A stretch of 64,000 nt of DNA from JBCCXL01 sp039191605 (GCA_039191605.1 JBCCXL010000006.1:1-64000), one strand, 5' to 3'. Positions 1 to 10,649 are shown, counted from the first letter of the stretch. The notes: a model not told the origin generated them from the sequence alone. Translations and numbers: made by a program.

Positions 1-28
1 GAAACCGCAGTGCCGACGCGACTACGTT

Positions 29-208
29 CTACTCGACGGTACCGGCACTGACGAAAACACTGCAGGAACAGGGAAGATGACAATACACTTCAGCGCAGGA
101 GGCGGCGAACTCAGGAATGCCGCGGCTGCCTTCCTCTACTAGAAGGATCACTTCGTCTACAGCGATGTCGCTGAGATCGATGGACAGGTTGTCGCTAGTC
201 GGAGTCAT
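29..208 (-). CDS. Thiopeptide-like (thiazolylpeptide) RiPP precursor peptide
   Basis: A 59-residue peptide with an acidic leader and a Cys/Ser-rich core. The leader contains IDLSDIAVDEV and EEGSRGIPEFAAS, matching the general leader pattern of thiopeptide precursors (DLSDL..., then PE-x-x-AS before the core). The core begins at Ser37-Cys38 and carries Cys43, Cys47 and Cys49, with a CSCS segment at 47-50. Thiomuracin/GE2270-type cores also start SC and end in CSCS; there the serines become dehydroalanines that build the pyridine ring and the cysteines become thiazoles. I chose the ATG at 208 because AAGGAG lies six bases upstream; an in-frame ATG at 262 has no such site. Modification enzymes (YcaO, cyclodehydratase partner, split LanB-type dehydratase, pyridine synthase) would lie beyond the left edge and cannot be seen. 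An unrelated Cys-rich RiPP remains possible. Family call moderately sure; product unknown. Confidence 0.62.
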   Translation of the reverse strand: MTPTSDNLSIDLSDIAVDEVILLVEEGSRGIPEFAASCAEVYCHLPCSCSVFVSAGTVE

Positions 209-279
209 GAGGTTCTCCTTATTGGGTTGTTTCAGTTCGAATGGCAGCAGAATGCACGCCATTCAGCCTCATGAAATAA

Positions 280-303
280 TTCAAATGAATTGATTCAATT
301 GAA
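280..303. promoter_or_regulatory. AT-rich imperfect inverted repeat upstream of the RiPP precursor
   Basis: TTCAA-rich arms (280-290 and 294-303) flank a TGA centre in an otherwise GC-rich setting, about 75 bases upstream of the precursor start. It could be an operator or part of an AT-rich promoter. No convincing -35/-10 pair was found, so the role is a guess. Confidence 0.22.
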
Positions 304-473
304 ATCCGCATTTACCCTTCCACACCCGCTTCCCGCTCGCCGATCGATAGATACGCCCAGCATTTCCCTCAGCAGAACCCCAGCAGACAAAACCGCACGC
401 TTCGCTTGGAGCCCCGTGCGCAGCCTACGAGAGGACGTTTACCTCCAAGCAGGATGCCCATACCGGGCCCACG

Positions 474-508
474 AAAAAAGGCCGAGGCTCCCGGAGGGGG
501 CCTCGGCC
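474..508 (-). terminator. Intrinsic terminator of glnA
   Basis: A perfect 9-bp stem (480-488 with 500-508, GGCCGAGGC/GCCTCGGCC) is followed on the minus strand by six T (complement of 474-479). It lies 111 bases after the glnA stop and separates glnA transcription from the downstream RiPP precursor gene. Confidence 0.85.
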
Positions 509-618
509 AAACTGTTAATCCCCTGAGATCAACAGCAGATCGAGATCTTGTGGAGCTTGCGAGCTAGCGAGTCGCGGACCCGAAGGTCAGAACTCAGCAG
601 GCTCGGAATCCAGAGGAC

Positions 619-1947
619 TTAGTACTCAGAGAGATAGCGCTCCTGCTCCCACGGATGAACATGGGAGATGTAGTCCGCCCACTCCTGGCGCTTGGCGGCG
701 AGGAAGTGGCTGTAGATGTGGTCGCCGAGGGCTTCCTTGATGACCTTGTCCTTCTCCAGGTTATCCAGGGCCTGGCTGAGATCGGCGGGGAGCTGCTTGA
801 TCTTCAAGCGACGCTTTTCCCGCTCGCTCATGGCGAAGATGTTCTTGTTCACCGGCTGGCCGGCGGAGAGCTTGCGCTCGACGCCGTCGAGCCCCGCAGC
901 GAGGGTCACCGCCAGGGCGAGGTAGGGGTTACAGGCCGGATCCGGAACCCGCAGCTCGCAGCGGGTACCCATGCCGCGGCGGGCGGGGACGCGCACCAGC
1001 GGGGAGCGGTTCTTTTCGGACCAGGCGATGTTGATGGGGGCCTCAAAGCCTGGCACCAGGCGCTTGTAGGAGTTGACCAGGGGGTTGGTCACGGCGACGA
1101 AAGCGCCGGCGTGATCCAGCAGGCCGCCGATGTAGTTGAGGGCCACCTCGGAGAGCTCCCACTCGGCCTTCGGGTCCCAGAAGGCGTTCTCGCCGTCGCC
1201 GGTCAGCAGGCTCTGATGACAGTGCATGCCGGAACCGTTGACGCCAAAGATGGGCTTCGGCATGAAGGTGGCGTGGAGGCCGTAATCCTGGGCCACCCGC
1301 TTGACCACGAAGCGGAAAGTGGTGACGTTGTCGGCGGTGGCGACGGCATCGGCGTATTTGAAGTCGATCTCGTGCTGGCCGGGAGCCACCTCATGATGGG
1401 AGGCCTCGACCTCGAAGCCCATGGACTCCAGCACCACCACGATGTCCCGACGGCACTGCTCGCCCTGGTCCACCGGAGTGAGGTCGAAGTAGCCACCGAC
1501 GTCGTGGGTCTCGAGACGGACCTTGCCGAAGTCGTCGGTGTGGAAGAGGAAGAACTCGGCCTCCGGCCCCGCCACCATGGTGTAGCCCAGGGCCTCGGCC
1601 CGCTCCGCCTGCCGCTTGAGGGTCAGACGAGGGCAGCCCGGGAAGGGGGAGCCCCCCGGCAGGTAGACGTCGCAGATCATGCGCGCCACCCGGGAGCCGT
1701 CGGGGCTGGACCAAGGATTGACCTGGAAGGTATCCAGATCCGGCACCAGCAGCATGTCCGACTCTTCAATTCGGGTGAATCCCTGAATCGAGGAGCCATC
1801 GAACATCATCTGGCCGTCCAGCGCCTTCTCGAATTGGCTGCGGGGCCCCTCGAGGTTCTTGTTGATTCCCATGATGTCCGTGAACTGCAGGCGCAGAAAG
1901 CGAACACCCTCTTCGTCGACTATCTTTAGAATTTCATCGCGGTTCAT
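619..1947 (-). CDS. glnA: Type I glutamine synthetase
   Basis: Glutamine synthetase joins ammonia to glutamate using ATP in the cytoplasm. The 442-residue product has the length of the short GSI-alpha form found in Firmicutes and others, not the roughly 470-residue enterobacterial form with an adenylylation loop. Visible motifs are MFDGSSIQGF (substrate loop), GPEAEFFLF (metal ligands), NGSGMHCHQSL (ATP/ammonia region) and NRSPLVRVP with ELRVPDPACNPYLALA near the C-terminus. The start at 1947 is preceded by GGAGG six bases upstream; a 15-residue extension to 1992 has no such site and does not look like family sequence. The gene is monocistronic, with its own terminator at 474-508. GSI-alpha enzymes are usually controlled by feedback and transcription rather than adenylylation; no operator was identified. 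Confidence 0.95.
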   Translation of the reverse strand: MNRDEILKIVDEEGVRFLRLQFTDIMGINKNLEGPRSQFEKALDGQMMFDGSSIQGFTRIEESDMLLVPDLDTFQVNPWSSPDGSRVARMICDVYLPGGSPFPGCPRLTLKRQAERAEALGYTMVAGPEAEFFLFHTDDFGKVRLETHDVGGYFDLTPVDQGEQCRRDIVVVLESMGFEVEASHHEVAPGQHEIDFKYADAVATADNVTTFRFVVKRVAQDYGLHATFMPKPIFGVNGSGMHCHQSLLTGDGENAFWDPKAEWELSEVALNYIGGLLDHAGAFVAVTNPLVNSYKRLVPGFEAPINIAWSEKNRSPLVRVPARRGMGTRCELRVPDPACNPYLALAVTLAAGLDGVERKLSAGQPVNKNIFAMSEREKRRLKIKQLPADLSQALDNLEKDKVIKEALGDHIYSHFLAAKRQEWADYISHVHPWEQERYLSEY

Positions 1948-2344
1948 GATGACCTCCAGAATTGGCGGAACGAGGGGATCATAGAGAGTCACTTCGCAGA
2001 AATCAATCCTATAAAGCGAGAATATGGACCCTCAACAAAGCTAATTGATCTCAAAAATTCCAGCACCCACTTTAGCCGATCCTAACAATCAACCCTAAGC
2101 ACTATCCTGTCAGCCTCTTAGGCCTAAGCCCCTAGGCCGCTTCCTTCACCCCCGCCTTTCGGCGTTCCGGCGTGCTAGCATCCTGAGGCTTCCTTCAGCA
2201 CAGAGAGCCTTTCGTGGAGCGCCCTGCCGGCGCGCAGGTGAACCATCTTTCGGGCCCTGCCGTAGATCATCCACAACGCCGACGGGCGCTTCCCCCGCAC
2301 AGCGGTGGTTTCGCGCCATGCTTCAATGAACTCGAGGATGCACG
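1948..2344. other. Divergent intergenic region glnA / TVP38 gene
   Basis: About 400 bases without a credible gene. The glnA-proximal 150 bases are AT-richer than the surroundings, as expected for a promoter; a weak TTGAGG-16-TATAGG arrangement can be read on the minus strand near 2005-2035. I see no RNA gene or clear operator. Confidence 0.4.
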
Positions 2345-3157
2345 ATGACTGACTCGCCCTCGGATCTCTCCCCAGATTCTTCCCCCAGTGATGCGAATCC
2401 CGCGGCCCCCAGCGGGGACTCCGCGCCGGGAGCTAGCTCCTCAGCGGCGGAGCCGGCTCAGAAATCCGGCCGCGGCCGACTCTTCGCTCTCGTCGCGGTG
2501 ATCTTGATCGCCGCCGTCGGCCTGATGTTCGGCGGCAAGCAGATTGCCAGCGAGCACCTTCCCTCCTTCGTCCAGTGGGTGGAGAACCTCGGAGTCTGGG
2601 GGCCGGTGGCCTTCATCGTCGGCTATATCGTCGCCACCGTGGCCTTCGTTCCGGGCTCGATCCTCACCCTCGCGGCGGGAGCCCTCTTCGGCCTGTGGAA
2701 GGGAACCCTCTTCGTCTTCATCGGCTCCTCCATCGGCGCCAGCGCGGCCTTCCTCATCGCCCGCTACCTGGCCCGCCAGCGGGTCGAGGCCCGACTCGGC
2801 GACAATCCCCGCTTCGCCGCCATCGATCGGGCGGTGGGCCGGGAAGGGGGCAAGATCGTCTTCCTGATGCGCCTCTCCCCGATCTTCCCCTTCAATCTCC
2901 TCAACTACTCCCTGGGCCTGACCAGCGTGCCCTTCTTGTCCTACGTGCTGGCCTGCGTAGGCATGATCCCCGGCACCTTTCTCTACGTCTACTACGGAGC
3001 TACCGCGGGCAACCTGGCCCAGGCGGTGGCCGGCGGCGGAGAGGCCGGAGGCGAGGTTTGGATCGGGCGGATTCTCGGCCTGGTGGCGACTATCGCCGTC
3101 ACCTGGTTGATCACCCAGCGGGCGCGCCGAGCGCTGAAGGAAGCGGCCGATGTCTAA
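2345..3157 (+). CDS. TVP38/TMEM64 (DedA-superfamily) membrane protein
   Basis: A 270-residue inner-membrane protein. Residues 1-43 are a Ser/Pro/Ala-rich cytosolic tail, followed by a membrane segment (about 45-63) and the conserved VTT domain. Family signatures seen are FVPGSILTLAAGALFG, with the helical hairpin, and FLMRLSPIFPFNLLNYSLGL. Related DedA/VTT proteins act as lipid scramblases or proton-dependent transporters, but the substrate here cannot be deduced. GAGG precedes the ATG. The end overlaps the following flavoprotein gene by 8 bases, so the two are probably translated together. TVP38 genes next to, or fused to, mercuric-reductase-like flavoproteins occur in other bacteria, suggesting a shared membrane-redox role. 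Confidence 0.85.
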   Translation: MTDSPSDLSPDSSPSDANPAAPSGDSAPGASSSAAEPAQKSGRGRLFALVAVILIAAVGLMFGGKQIASEHLPSFVQWVENLGVWGPVAFIVGYIVATVAFVPGSILTLAAGALFGLWKGTLFVFIGSSIGASAAFLIARYLARQRVEARLGDNPRFAAIDRAVGREGGKIVFLMRLSPIFPFNLLNYSLGLTSVPFLSYVLACVGMIPGTFLYVYYGATAGNLAQAVAGGGEAGGEVWIGRILGLVATIAVTWLITQRARRALKEAADV

Positions 3158-4772
3158 GCGCAAATCGTCGAAGCAGCGAGGTTTCTCTGGAGCGGGCTCG
3201 TCCCAGAAGGAGGCCAAGGGAAACCAGGAGGGTGACTTGAATACCGAGCCCCTGATTCGCCCTTTGGACAAACACAACCAGCGCCTCCTGGACGCGGTGC
3301 ATCCGGCGAGCTGGCAGAACCCGGAAGCCGCTGATCGCTACCATCTGGTGGTAGTGGGGGCGGGCACCGCGGGGCTGGTAGCCGCCGCAGGCGCGGCGGG
3401 CCTAGGCGCCAAGGTGGCCCTGGTAGAGCGCCACCTGATGGGGGGCGATTGCCTGAATTTTGGCTGCGTGCCCTCGAAGGCCTTGATCAGCGCTGCGCGG
3501 GCCTGGCACCAGGCGAGGAGCGGGGGGGCTATCTTCGGTGCCCCGGTACCGGAGCCGGACGCTACCGATGACTTCGCCCACGTCATGGAGCGCATGCGGC
3601 GGCTGAGAGCAGATATCGGCCCCCACGACGGGGCGCAGCGCTTCACCGAGCTGGGAATCGACGTATTCCTCGGCAGCGGCCGCTTCGTTGCCGAAGACGC
3701 TGTGGAGGTCGACGGCCAACGACTCCATTTCCGGCGAGCCGTGATCGCCACCGGCGGCCGGGCCGCGGTACCGCCAATTCCGGGAATCGAGGACTCCGGC
3801 TTTCTCACCAACGCCAGCATCTTCGAGCTCACCTCAAAACCCGCTAGCCTGATCGTCATCGGCGCCGGCCCCATCGGCTGTGAGCTGGCCCAGGCCTTTG
3901 CCCGCTTCGGTACCGCCGTCACTCTTGTGGACCGAGGCCAGCTCCTGCCCCGAGAAGATCCCGATGCAGCCGAGATCGTGCAGCGATCCCTGGAGCGAGA
4001 TGGGGTGCGGCTCGAGCTCAACGCTCAGGTGAAGCAGGTCGAGCTCACCCCCGAAGGGCAGCGGAAAGTCCAGCTGGAGCGGGACGGCAAAAGCATTACG
4101 GTGCACGGCGCCGAATTGCTCCTCGCTGCCGGACGCCGACCCAACGTTGAAGGGCTCGGCCTCGAGGCCGCTGGGGTCAGCTTCAACCCCCGAGGAATTC
4201 AGGTCGACGACACCTTGCGCACCAGCAACTCGCGAATCTACGCCATCGGCGACGTGGCTTCCCCGCTGCAGTTCACCCACGTCGCCGACGCCCAGGCGCG
4301 TCTGGTGATCCGTCGAGCTCTGTTCCCCAACTTGCCCTTTGGCGGCCCCAAAAACAGCGACCTGGTCGTGCCTTGGTGCACCTACACCTCGCCGGAGATC
4401 GCCCACGTCGGACTTTACGAAGCGGATGCCGAGGATCGCGGCATTGCCGTCGATACGATCACCGTGCCCCTGGACGCCACCGATCGCGCGCGCCTCGACG
4501 GCGAAGGGGAGGGGATGCTGAAAATCCACGTCGAAAAGGGCAAGGATCGAATCCTCGGGGCCACGCTGGTCGCGGAGCACGCTGGCGATCTGATTGCCGA
4601 GCTCACGCTGGCGATCACCGCCAAGGTTGGGCTAGCGCAAATCGCTGCCACCATCCACCCTTACCCCACCCAGTCTGAAATCGTGAAGCGGGCGGCGGAC
4701 GCCTGGTACCGGCGCAAGCTCACCCCTAGCGCCAAGGGCTGGCTCGAGCGCTACTTCCGCTGGATTCGATAA
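3150..4772 (+). CDS. Mercuric-reductase-like FAD/NAD(P)-linked disulfide oxidoreductase
   Basis: A 540-residue class-I pyridine-nucleotide-disulfide oxidoreductase. After a polar 60-residue N-terminal extension comes the FAD-binding motif VVVGAGTAGL (67-76), then GGDCLNFGCVPSKAL with redox-active Cys101 and Cys106. The NAD(P)-binding LIVIGAGPIGCELA lies near 235, the second FAD contact IYAIGDVA near 365, and the dimer-interface motif TIHPYPTQSE near the C-terminus supplies the catalytic His-Glu pair. It lacks the N-terminal HMA domain and the C-terminal Cys pair of true MerA, so mercury reduction is not supported; dihydrolipoamide-dehydrogenase-like or quinone-linked activity is possible. The gene overlaps the TVP38 gene by 8 bases with AAGGAAG just upstream of its ATG, pointing to coupled translation. 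Confidence 0.88.
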   Translation: MSKRKSSKQRGFSGAGSSQKEAKGNQEGDLNTEPLIRPLDKHNQRLLDAVHPASWQNPEAADRYHLVVVGAGTAGLVAAAGAAGLGAKVALVERHLMGGDCLNFGCVPSKALISAARAWHQARSGGAIFGAPVPEPDATDDFAHVMERMRRLRADIGPHDGAQRFTELGIDVFLGSGRFVAEDAVEVDGQRLHFRRAVIATGGRAAVPPIPGIEDSGFLTNASIFELTSKPASLIVIGAGPIGCELAQAFARFGTAVTLVDRGQLLPREDPDAAEIVQRSLERDGVRLELNAQVKQVELTPEGQRKVQLERDGKSITVHGAELLLAAGRRPNVEGLGLEAAGVSFNPRGIQVDDTLRTSNSRIYAIGDVASPLQFTHVADAQARLVIRRALFPNLPFGGPKNSDLVVPWCTYTSPEIAHVGLYEADAEDRGIAVDTITVPLDATDRARLDGEGEGMLKIHVEKGKDRILGATLVAEHAGDLIAELTLAITAKVGLAQIAATIHPYPTQSEIVKRAADAWYRRKLTPSAKGWLERYFRWIR

Positions 4773-4833
4773 TTCCCGCTGGATTGGCTGCCTCCCTCCA
4801 GAGCGCCCCAGGGCGCCTTAGGGCTCAAAGCGC

Positions 4834-5580
4834 CTAGCGGTCCGAGTCTCGCTCCACCCCTTCGGCATCGAGGGGCATAGCCGGGCGATCCTGGTCCGAG
4901 GGATCTGGGCTGGAGAGATCTGAGCTGGAAGAGCGGGAGCCCAAAGATTCCAAGATCCGCTCCACCACGTCCGGGCGATTCATCAAGAAGGTGTGAATCG
5001 CCTCCGTGGTGTGATGCTCCGCGCCTTCCAGCTGGGTCTCCTCCACCGCCACGATCCCGTCGTGGGCCTCTTCGAAGGGCAGGCGGGCGATGCGTGGGCC
5101 GCCGCTGCCGGCGATCACCAGGGTTGGCACCTCGGGAATCGGCAGCTGGCGAAAGAAGTCTTCCTCCGTCAGGCGGCGTCCGGCGTCTCCGGTGAGGGTT
5201 TCGAAGAGAGGCCGCAGCAGGGGAAGCTCCGCAACCCGCCGCGCCAGCACCGGCGATTTATTGGGCGTCGCCAGCATCACCACCCGCCCCAGCCCCTGCG
5301 GCAGGCGGGGCCAGGCGGCGCGGGTGATCACTCCCCCGAGGGAGTGACCAACGATAGCGTAGGGCACTTCGTCGCCATCCCCGGCTTTTTTCCGCAGGGT
5401 GCGCTCCACCTGGCGCACCAGCCGATCGACGATAGCCTCGAAGGCCTCGAAGGTGACGCTGTAGCCGAAGAGGTGCACCGGATGCCCGGCCCGACGCAGG
5501 CGCCGGGCCAAGAGCACCATCGACAGGGGCGTGCGCCCCATGCCGTGGATCAGGAAAACCGGAAGGGCAGGCTCAGTCAC
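4834..5580 (-). CDS. Alpha/beta-fold hydrolase (lipase-like)
   Basis: A 248-residue soluble esterase/lipase-like protein. HGMGRTPLS (12-20) forms the oxyanion region and GHSLGG places the nucleophile at Ser80. A later Asp (DGIVAVEET) and His (GAEHHTTEAI) complete a plausible triad. No signal peptide is seen. The last 30 residues are polar and low-complexity. The start overlaps the end of sdhB by 8 bases, so it is co-transcribed with the succinate dehydrogenase genes, although a functional link is not evident. The substrate is unknown; closest general resemblance is to PGAP1/lipase-class hydrolases acting on lipids. Confidence 0.8.
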   Translation of the reverse strand: MTEPALPVFLIHGMGRTPLSMVLLARRLRRAGHPVHLFGYSVTFEAFEAIVDRLVRQVERTLRKKAGDGDEVPYAIVGHSLGGVITRAAWPRLPQGLGRVVMLATPNKSPVLARRVAELPLLRPLFETLTGDAGRRLTEEDFFRQLPIPEVPTLVIAGSGGPRIARLPFEEAHDGIVAVEETQLEGAEHHTTEAIHTFLMNRPDVVERILESLGSRSSSSDLSSPDPSDQDRPAMPLDAEGVERDSDR

Positions 5581-6328
5581 CGAAGCCGCGGCGGCGCTTC
5601 GCCTCCAGGTAGTCGCGATTCATCCGGGCGATGTTGTCGATGCCGATACCCTTGGGGCAGGCCGCTTCGCACTCCGCATAGTTGGAGCAGGCGCCGAAGT
5701 CTTCGGACTCCATCTGCTCGACCATCGCCTCGACCCGCTTCCAGCGCTCCGGCTGCCCCTGGGGCAACATGTTGAGGTGGGAAACCTTGGCGGAAGTGAA
5801 GAGCTGGGCTGCTCCATTGGGACATTGCGCCACGCAGGCGCCGCAGCCAATGCAGGTGGCGGCATCGAAGGCCTCTTCGGCGGTGTCTTTCTCCACCGGA
5901 ATGAGGTTCGCCTCCGGGGCGCTGCCGGTGTTGACCGAAATGTAGCCGCCGGCCTGAATAATGCGGTCGAAGGCGGAGCGATCGACCACCAGATCTTTGA
6001 TCAACGGGAAGCCCGTCGCCCGCCAGGGCTCGATCCACAGCTCGTCGCCATCGCTGTAATGGCGCATGTGCAGCTGGCAAGTGGTGGTCAGGGCCTGGGG
6101 GCCGTGAGCCCGGCCGTTGACCACCATGTTGCAGGAGCCGCAAATTCCCTCACGGCAATCGTGTTCGAAGGCGATGGGCTCTTGCCCACCGGCCTCGAGG
6201 TGTTCGTTGAGCACGTCGAGCATCTCCAGGAAGGACATATCCGGGCTGATGTCTTCAACCGGGTAGATCTCCATGCGCCCGGGGGCGTCGGGGCCTTCCT
6301 GGCGCCAAATGTGAAGTTTCAGCTTCAT
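5573..6328 (-). CDS. sdhB: Succinate dehydrogenase/fumarate reductase iron-sulfur subunit
   Basis: The 251-residue electron-transfer subunit linking the flavoprotein to the membrane quinone site. Cys58, Cys63, Cys66 and Cys84 form the 2Fe-2S plant-ferredoxin site. CIGCGACVAQCP (Cys159, 162, 165, 169) plus Cys214, Cys220 and Cys224 in CSNYAECEAACP provide the 4Fe-4S and 3Fe-4S ligands. AAGGAG lies nine bases upstream of the ATG. It is third in sdhC-sdhA-sdhB, 46 bases after sdhA. The sequence type (long subunit with the CIGCGACVAQCPNG signature) fits the non-proteobacterial type-B enzyme family that works with a single diheme cytochrome. Confidence 0.94.
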   Translation of the reverse strand: MKLKLHIWRQEGPDAPGRMEIYPVEDISPDMSFLEMLDVLNEHLEAGGQEPIAFEHDCREGICGSCNMVVNGRAHGPQALTTTCQLHMRHYSDGDELWIEPWRATGFPLIKDLVVDRSAFDRIIQAGGYISVNTGSAPEANLIPVEKDTAEEAFDAATCIGCGACVAQCPNGAAQLFTSAKVSHLNMLPQGQPERWKRVEAMVEQMESEDFGACSNYAECEAACPKGIGIDNIARMNRDYLEAKRRRGFGD

Positions 6329-6374
6329 GCCGGGATACTCCTTGCTGCGTTGCGGAAAGACGTTGAGAGGGGGC

Positions 6375-8291
<1,917 letters not shown>

Positions 8292-8432
8292 GGGCTGATT
8301 TCCTCAGGTAGGTGCGGGCAGATCGTGGCTCGGGTGCCGGGAAAGCCGGACTGGATGAAGTGTTCTCAAGAAGTGGCGGGCTTTGAGGGAAAGCGCTCGA
8401 GCGGAGGCTTGGATCTCGCGAAATCTCTCGGC

Positions 8433-9113
8433 TCATCCCACCACGCCGCTGAGCACCGCCAGAGGGAAGGAGATGTTCCCCAAGGTGACTACGCTGGCGA
8501 AGGCTAGAGCGATGGGGCGCCGCAGGGCCCGATAGCTGGGATGGTTGAGGCCGAGGCTCTGAAAGAGACTCCAGAGGCCGTGGTAGAGGTGCAGGCCGAG
8601 GGCCAAGTTGGCCAGGATGTAGAAGCCGGAGATCAACGGGTTTCGGAATCCGAGGACCACGTTGTTGTAGACATCGCCGTATTCGAAGCCTTCGGGGCCA
8701 ACCACCCCCAGGGTGAGGTGAAGCAAGTGATAGACGATGAAGAGCAGCACGATAACTCCGCCCCAGCGCATGGTGCGAGAGGCGTAGGTCGCCTGAATGG
8801 TGGCCTGCTTGACGTATTTCTGTGGGCGAGCCTTACGGGACAGCCGAGTGACCTGCCAGGCGGACCAAATGTGCAAAAAGACCGCCGCCAGAAGCCCGAC
8901 GCGCGCGATGTTCAAAGCGCCGTTCTTCGGCAATGCCGGTTTGCCGATGGTGCGCAACCACTCGGCGTAGTTATTGATTTCCTCTGGACCGAAGTAAAGC
9001 TTCAGGTTCCCCAGCATGTGGGTGAGCACAAAACCGAAGAGCATGAGACCGGAAACGGCCATCACCGCCTTCTTGAAGATGGCGCTACGGTAGACGTCGA
9101 GGAGCCAGGCCAT
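8433..9113 (-). CDS. sdhC: Succinate dehydrogenase cytochrome b558 subunit
   Basis: A 226-residue membrane anchor with five predicted hydrophobic helices, the layout of type-B succinate:quinone reductases where one polypeptide binds both hemes. Histidines suitable as heme ligands occur in THMLGNLKLYFG, FLHIWSAWQ, FIVYHLLHLTLG and GLHLYHGLWSLFQ. AAGGAAA precedes the ATG. As first gene of sdhCAB, it presumably lies behind the operon promoter in 9114-9275; that interval is AT-rich, but I could not fix -35/-10 elements there. No separate sdhD is present, as expected for this type. Confidence 0.92.
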   Translation of the reverse strand: MAWLLDVYRSAIFKKAVMAVSGLMLFGFVLTHMLGNLKLYFGPEEINNYAEWLRTIGKPALPKNGALNIARVGLLAAVFLHIWSAWQVTRLSRKARPQKYVKQATIQATYASRTMRWGGVIVLLFIVYHLLHLTLGVVGPEGFEYGDVYNNVVLGFRNPLISGFYILANLALGLHLYHGLWSLFQSLGLNHPSYRALRRPIALAFASVVTLGNISFPLAVLSGVVG

Positions 9114-9275
9114 GTATTTCCTTTCGAACTAGGACCGTGAACGGATCAATGGATCCCCACGGCGCGCTGGCGTCGAGATTACGTTGAAATTTTCATCAAA
9201 TGTTCTCGCCTTATTGAGATTTTACCAGGCTTTAATGACCCCGTAGTCTCAAAATCGCGATGAATTCTCGCGGCG

Positions 9276-10649
9276 TCATCGGCGGCGGCGGCGGCGCTTA
9301 CCGGAGCCTCGCTCCGCGGCGTCCGGCGACTTCTCGCCCCCGTGCCCTTCGCCTCCGGAACGGCGATCCCCGCGGCGACGACGGCGGCGGCGGCGGTTGC
9401 GGGGCTTGGCCTCCACCTTGGGGCGCGGCGGCGCAATTTCCTTCCACTGCTCCAGCTCCACCTCGCCCTCTCCGGTGGCCTCGACCATTACCTCGAAGAG
9501 GAAGAGGGCGTCGTGGAAAGCCCGGCGGTTGACGAAGCGGCGGCGCTGACCGGGAGTCCAACGCGGCTCACAGAGTCGCTGAAAGTCGACCAAACAGGCG
9601 CGCAGCCCCTGGCTCTTGGCGTTGGACAGGGCAAAGCGCTGGAGGAAGGACTCGAGGCAGTGGATCACCCGATCCTCGATCTCCTGGCGCCGCAGCACCC
9701 GCCCTCGCTCCTCCTCCACCTGGGCGCGATCTACCAAGATCTTCGGCAGCAGCAGGGAAGCCACCAGGGCGGAGTCGGAGGGCTGCTGATCCCGCAGCGC
9801 ATCCCCTCTCATGCAGTCGTCCACCACCGGCAGAATGCGGGTGAGGTCCCCAAAACCGCTGCTCTCGGCGGTAAGCATGTCCAGCACTTCCGGCAGCAGC
9901 ACGTCGGTGATGCCCAAATCCAGCATCCACTGCACCGCGGAGCCGACGGCACCGGTGCGCAGCAGCTGAATCAGCTCCTCCGTCAACCTCGCCGGTGAGG
10001 CCTTCTCCAGCTCCCGGCTTTGATCCAGGATCGCCTGGGCGGTGGACTTCTCAATGGTGAAGTCCAGGCGGGCAGCGAACTCGCAGGCGCGCAGCATGCG
10101 CACCGGATCTTCCTGGAAGCGCACGTTGGGATCGCCGATGGCCCGCACCACACCTTCCTGCAGATCGTCGATACCGTCGACGTAATCGACAATACTGAAA
10201 TCGTCGACGTTGTAGAACAGGGCGTTGATGGTGAAGTCGCGGCGAAAGGCGTCTTCCCGGGGCGAGCCGAAGGTGTTGTCGCTGGTGATCAGCAGCTCAC
10301 CGTCGGGGCTCGCCTGCTGCTCCGGATCCGGCTCTCGGCGGAAGGTAGCCACCTCCACTACTCCCTCCTGGAAGAGGATGTGGACCAGCCGAAAGCGGCG
10401 GCCGATGATCCGGGAATTCTTGAACAGCTTGCGCACCTGCTCTGGACGAGCATCGGTACCCACGTCGTAGTCTTTCGGCTGTCGACCTAGCATTAGGTCG
10501 CGCACGCTGCCACCGACCAAGAAGCTCTTGAAGCCGGCGTTGCGCAGGCGGTAGAGCACCTTGACGGTGTTGCGGGATATGTTCTGCCGAGAAACTGGGT
10601 GGTCGGCGCGATCGAGGATACGTGGCGGTGGTAGGTCTATCTCAGTCAC
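9276..10649 (-). CDS. pcnB: Poly(A) polymerase I / CCA-adding-family nucleotidyltransferase
   Basis: A 457-residue class-II nucleotidyltransferase. FLVGGSVRDLMLGRQPKDYDVGTDA carries the GGSxRD motif and metal-binding Asp-x-Asp; RRFRLVHI, DFTINALFYN and RMLRACEFAARL follow in family order. The overall layout (ISRNTVKVLYRL start, about 415 residues before the tail) matches PcnB poly(A) polymerase better than CCA-adding enzymes, but activity cannot be proven. The last 45 residues are Arg/Gly-rich (runs of 6-8 Arg), suggesting an RNA-binding tail. The start is a GTG with no Shine-Dalgarno; a TATAAT hexamer six bases upstream suggests a leaderless message. Confidence 0.86.
   Translation of the reverse strand: MTEIDLPPPRILDRADHPVSRQNISRNTVKVLYRLRNAGFKSFLVGGSVRDLMLGRQPKDYDVGTDARPEQVRKLFKNSRIIGRRFRLVHILFQEGVVEVATFRREPDPEQQASPDGELLITSDNTFGSPREDAFRRDFTINALFYNVDDFSIVDYVDGIDDLQEGVVRAIGDPNVRFQEDPVRMLRACEFAARLDFTIEKSTAQAILDQSRELEKASPARLTEELIQLLRTGAVGSAVQWMLDLGITDVLLPEVLDMLTAESSGFGDLTRILPVVDDCMRGDALRDQQPSDSALVASLLLPKILVDRAQVEEERGRVLRRQEIEDRVIHCLESFLQRFALSNAKSQGLRACLVDFQRLCEPRWTPGQRRRFVNRRAFHDALFLFEVMVEATGEGEVELEQWKEIAPPRPKVEAKPRNRRRRRRRRGDRRSGGEGHGGEKSPDAAERGSGKRRRRRR

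Noticed and set aside
29..208. Lanthipeptide precursor
   Set aside because: Leader lacks FNLD/ELxxxx motifs typical of those classes, and the SC...CSCS core fits thiopeptides better; not fully excluded.
290..526. 78-codon plus-strand frame near the left edge
   Set aside because: Overlaps the glnA terminator, lacks a ribosome site and shows no protein-like pattern.
655..1929. 424-codon open frame antisense to glnA
   Set aside because: Codon bias of the high-GC glnA gene leaves the opposite frame open; the product has no domain and no ribosome site.
3150..4772. True mercuric reductase (MerA)
   Set aside because: No HMA domain, no C-terminal vicinal cysteines and no other mer genes nearby.
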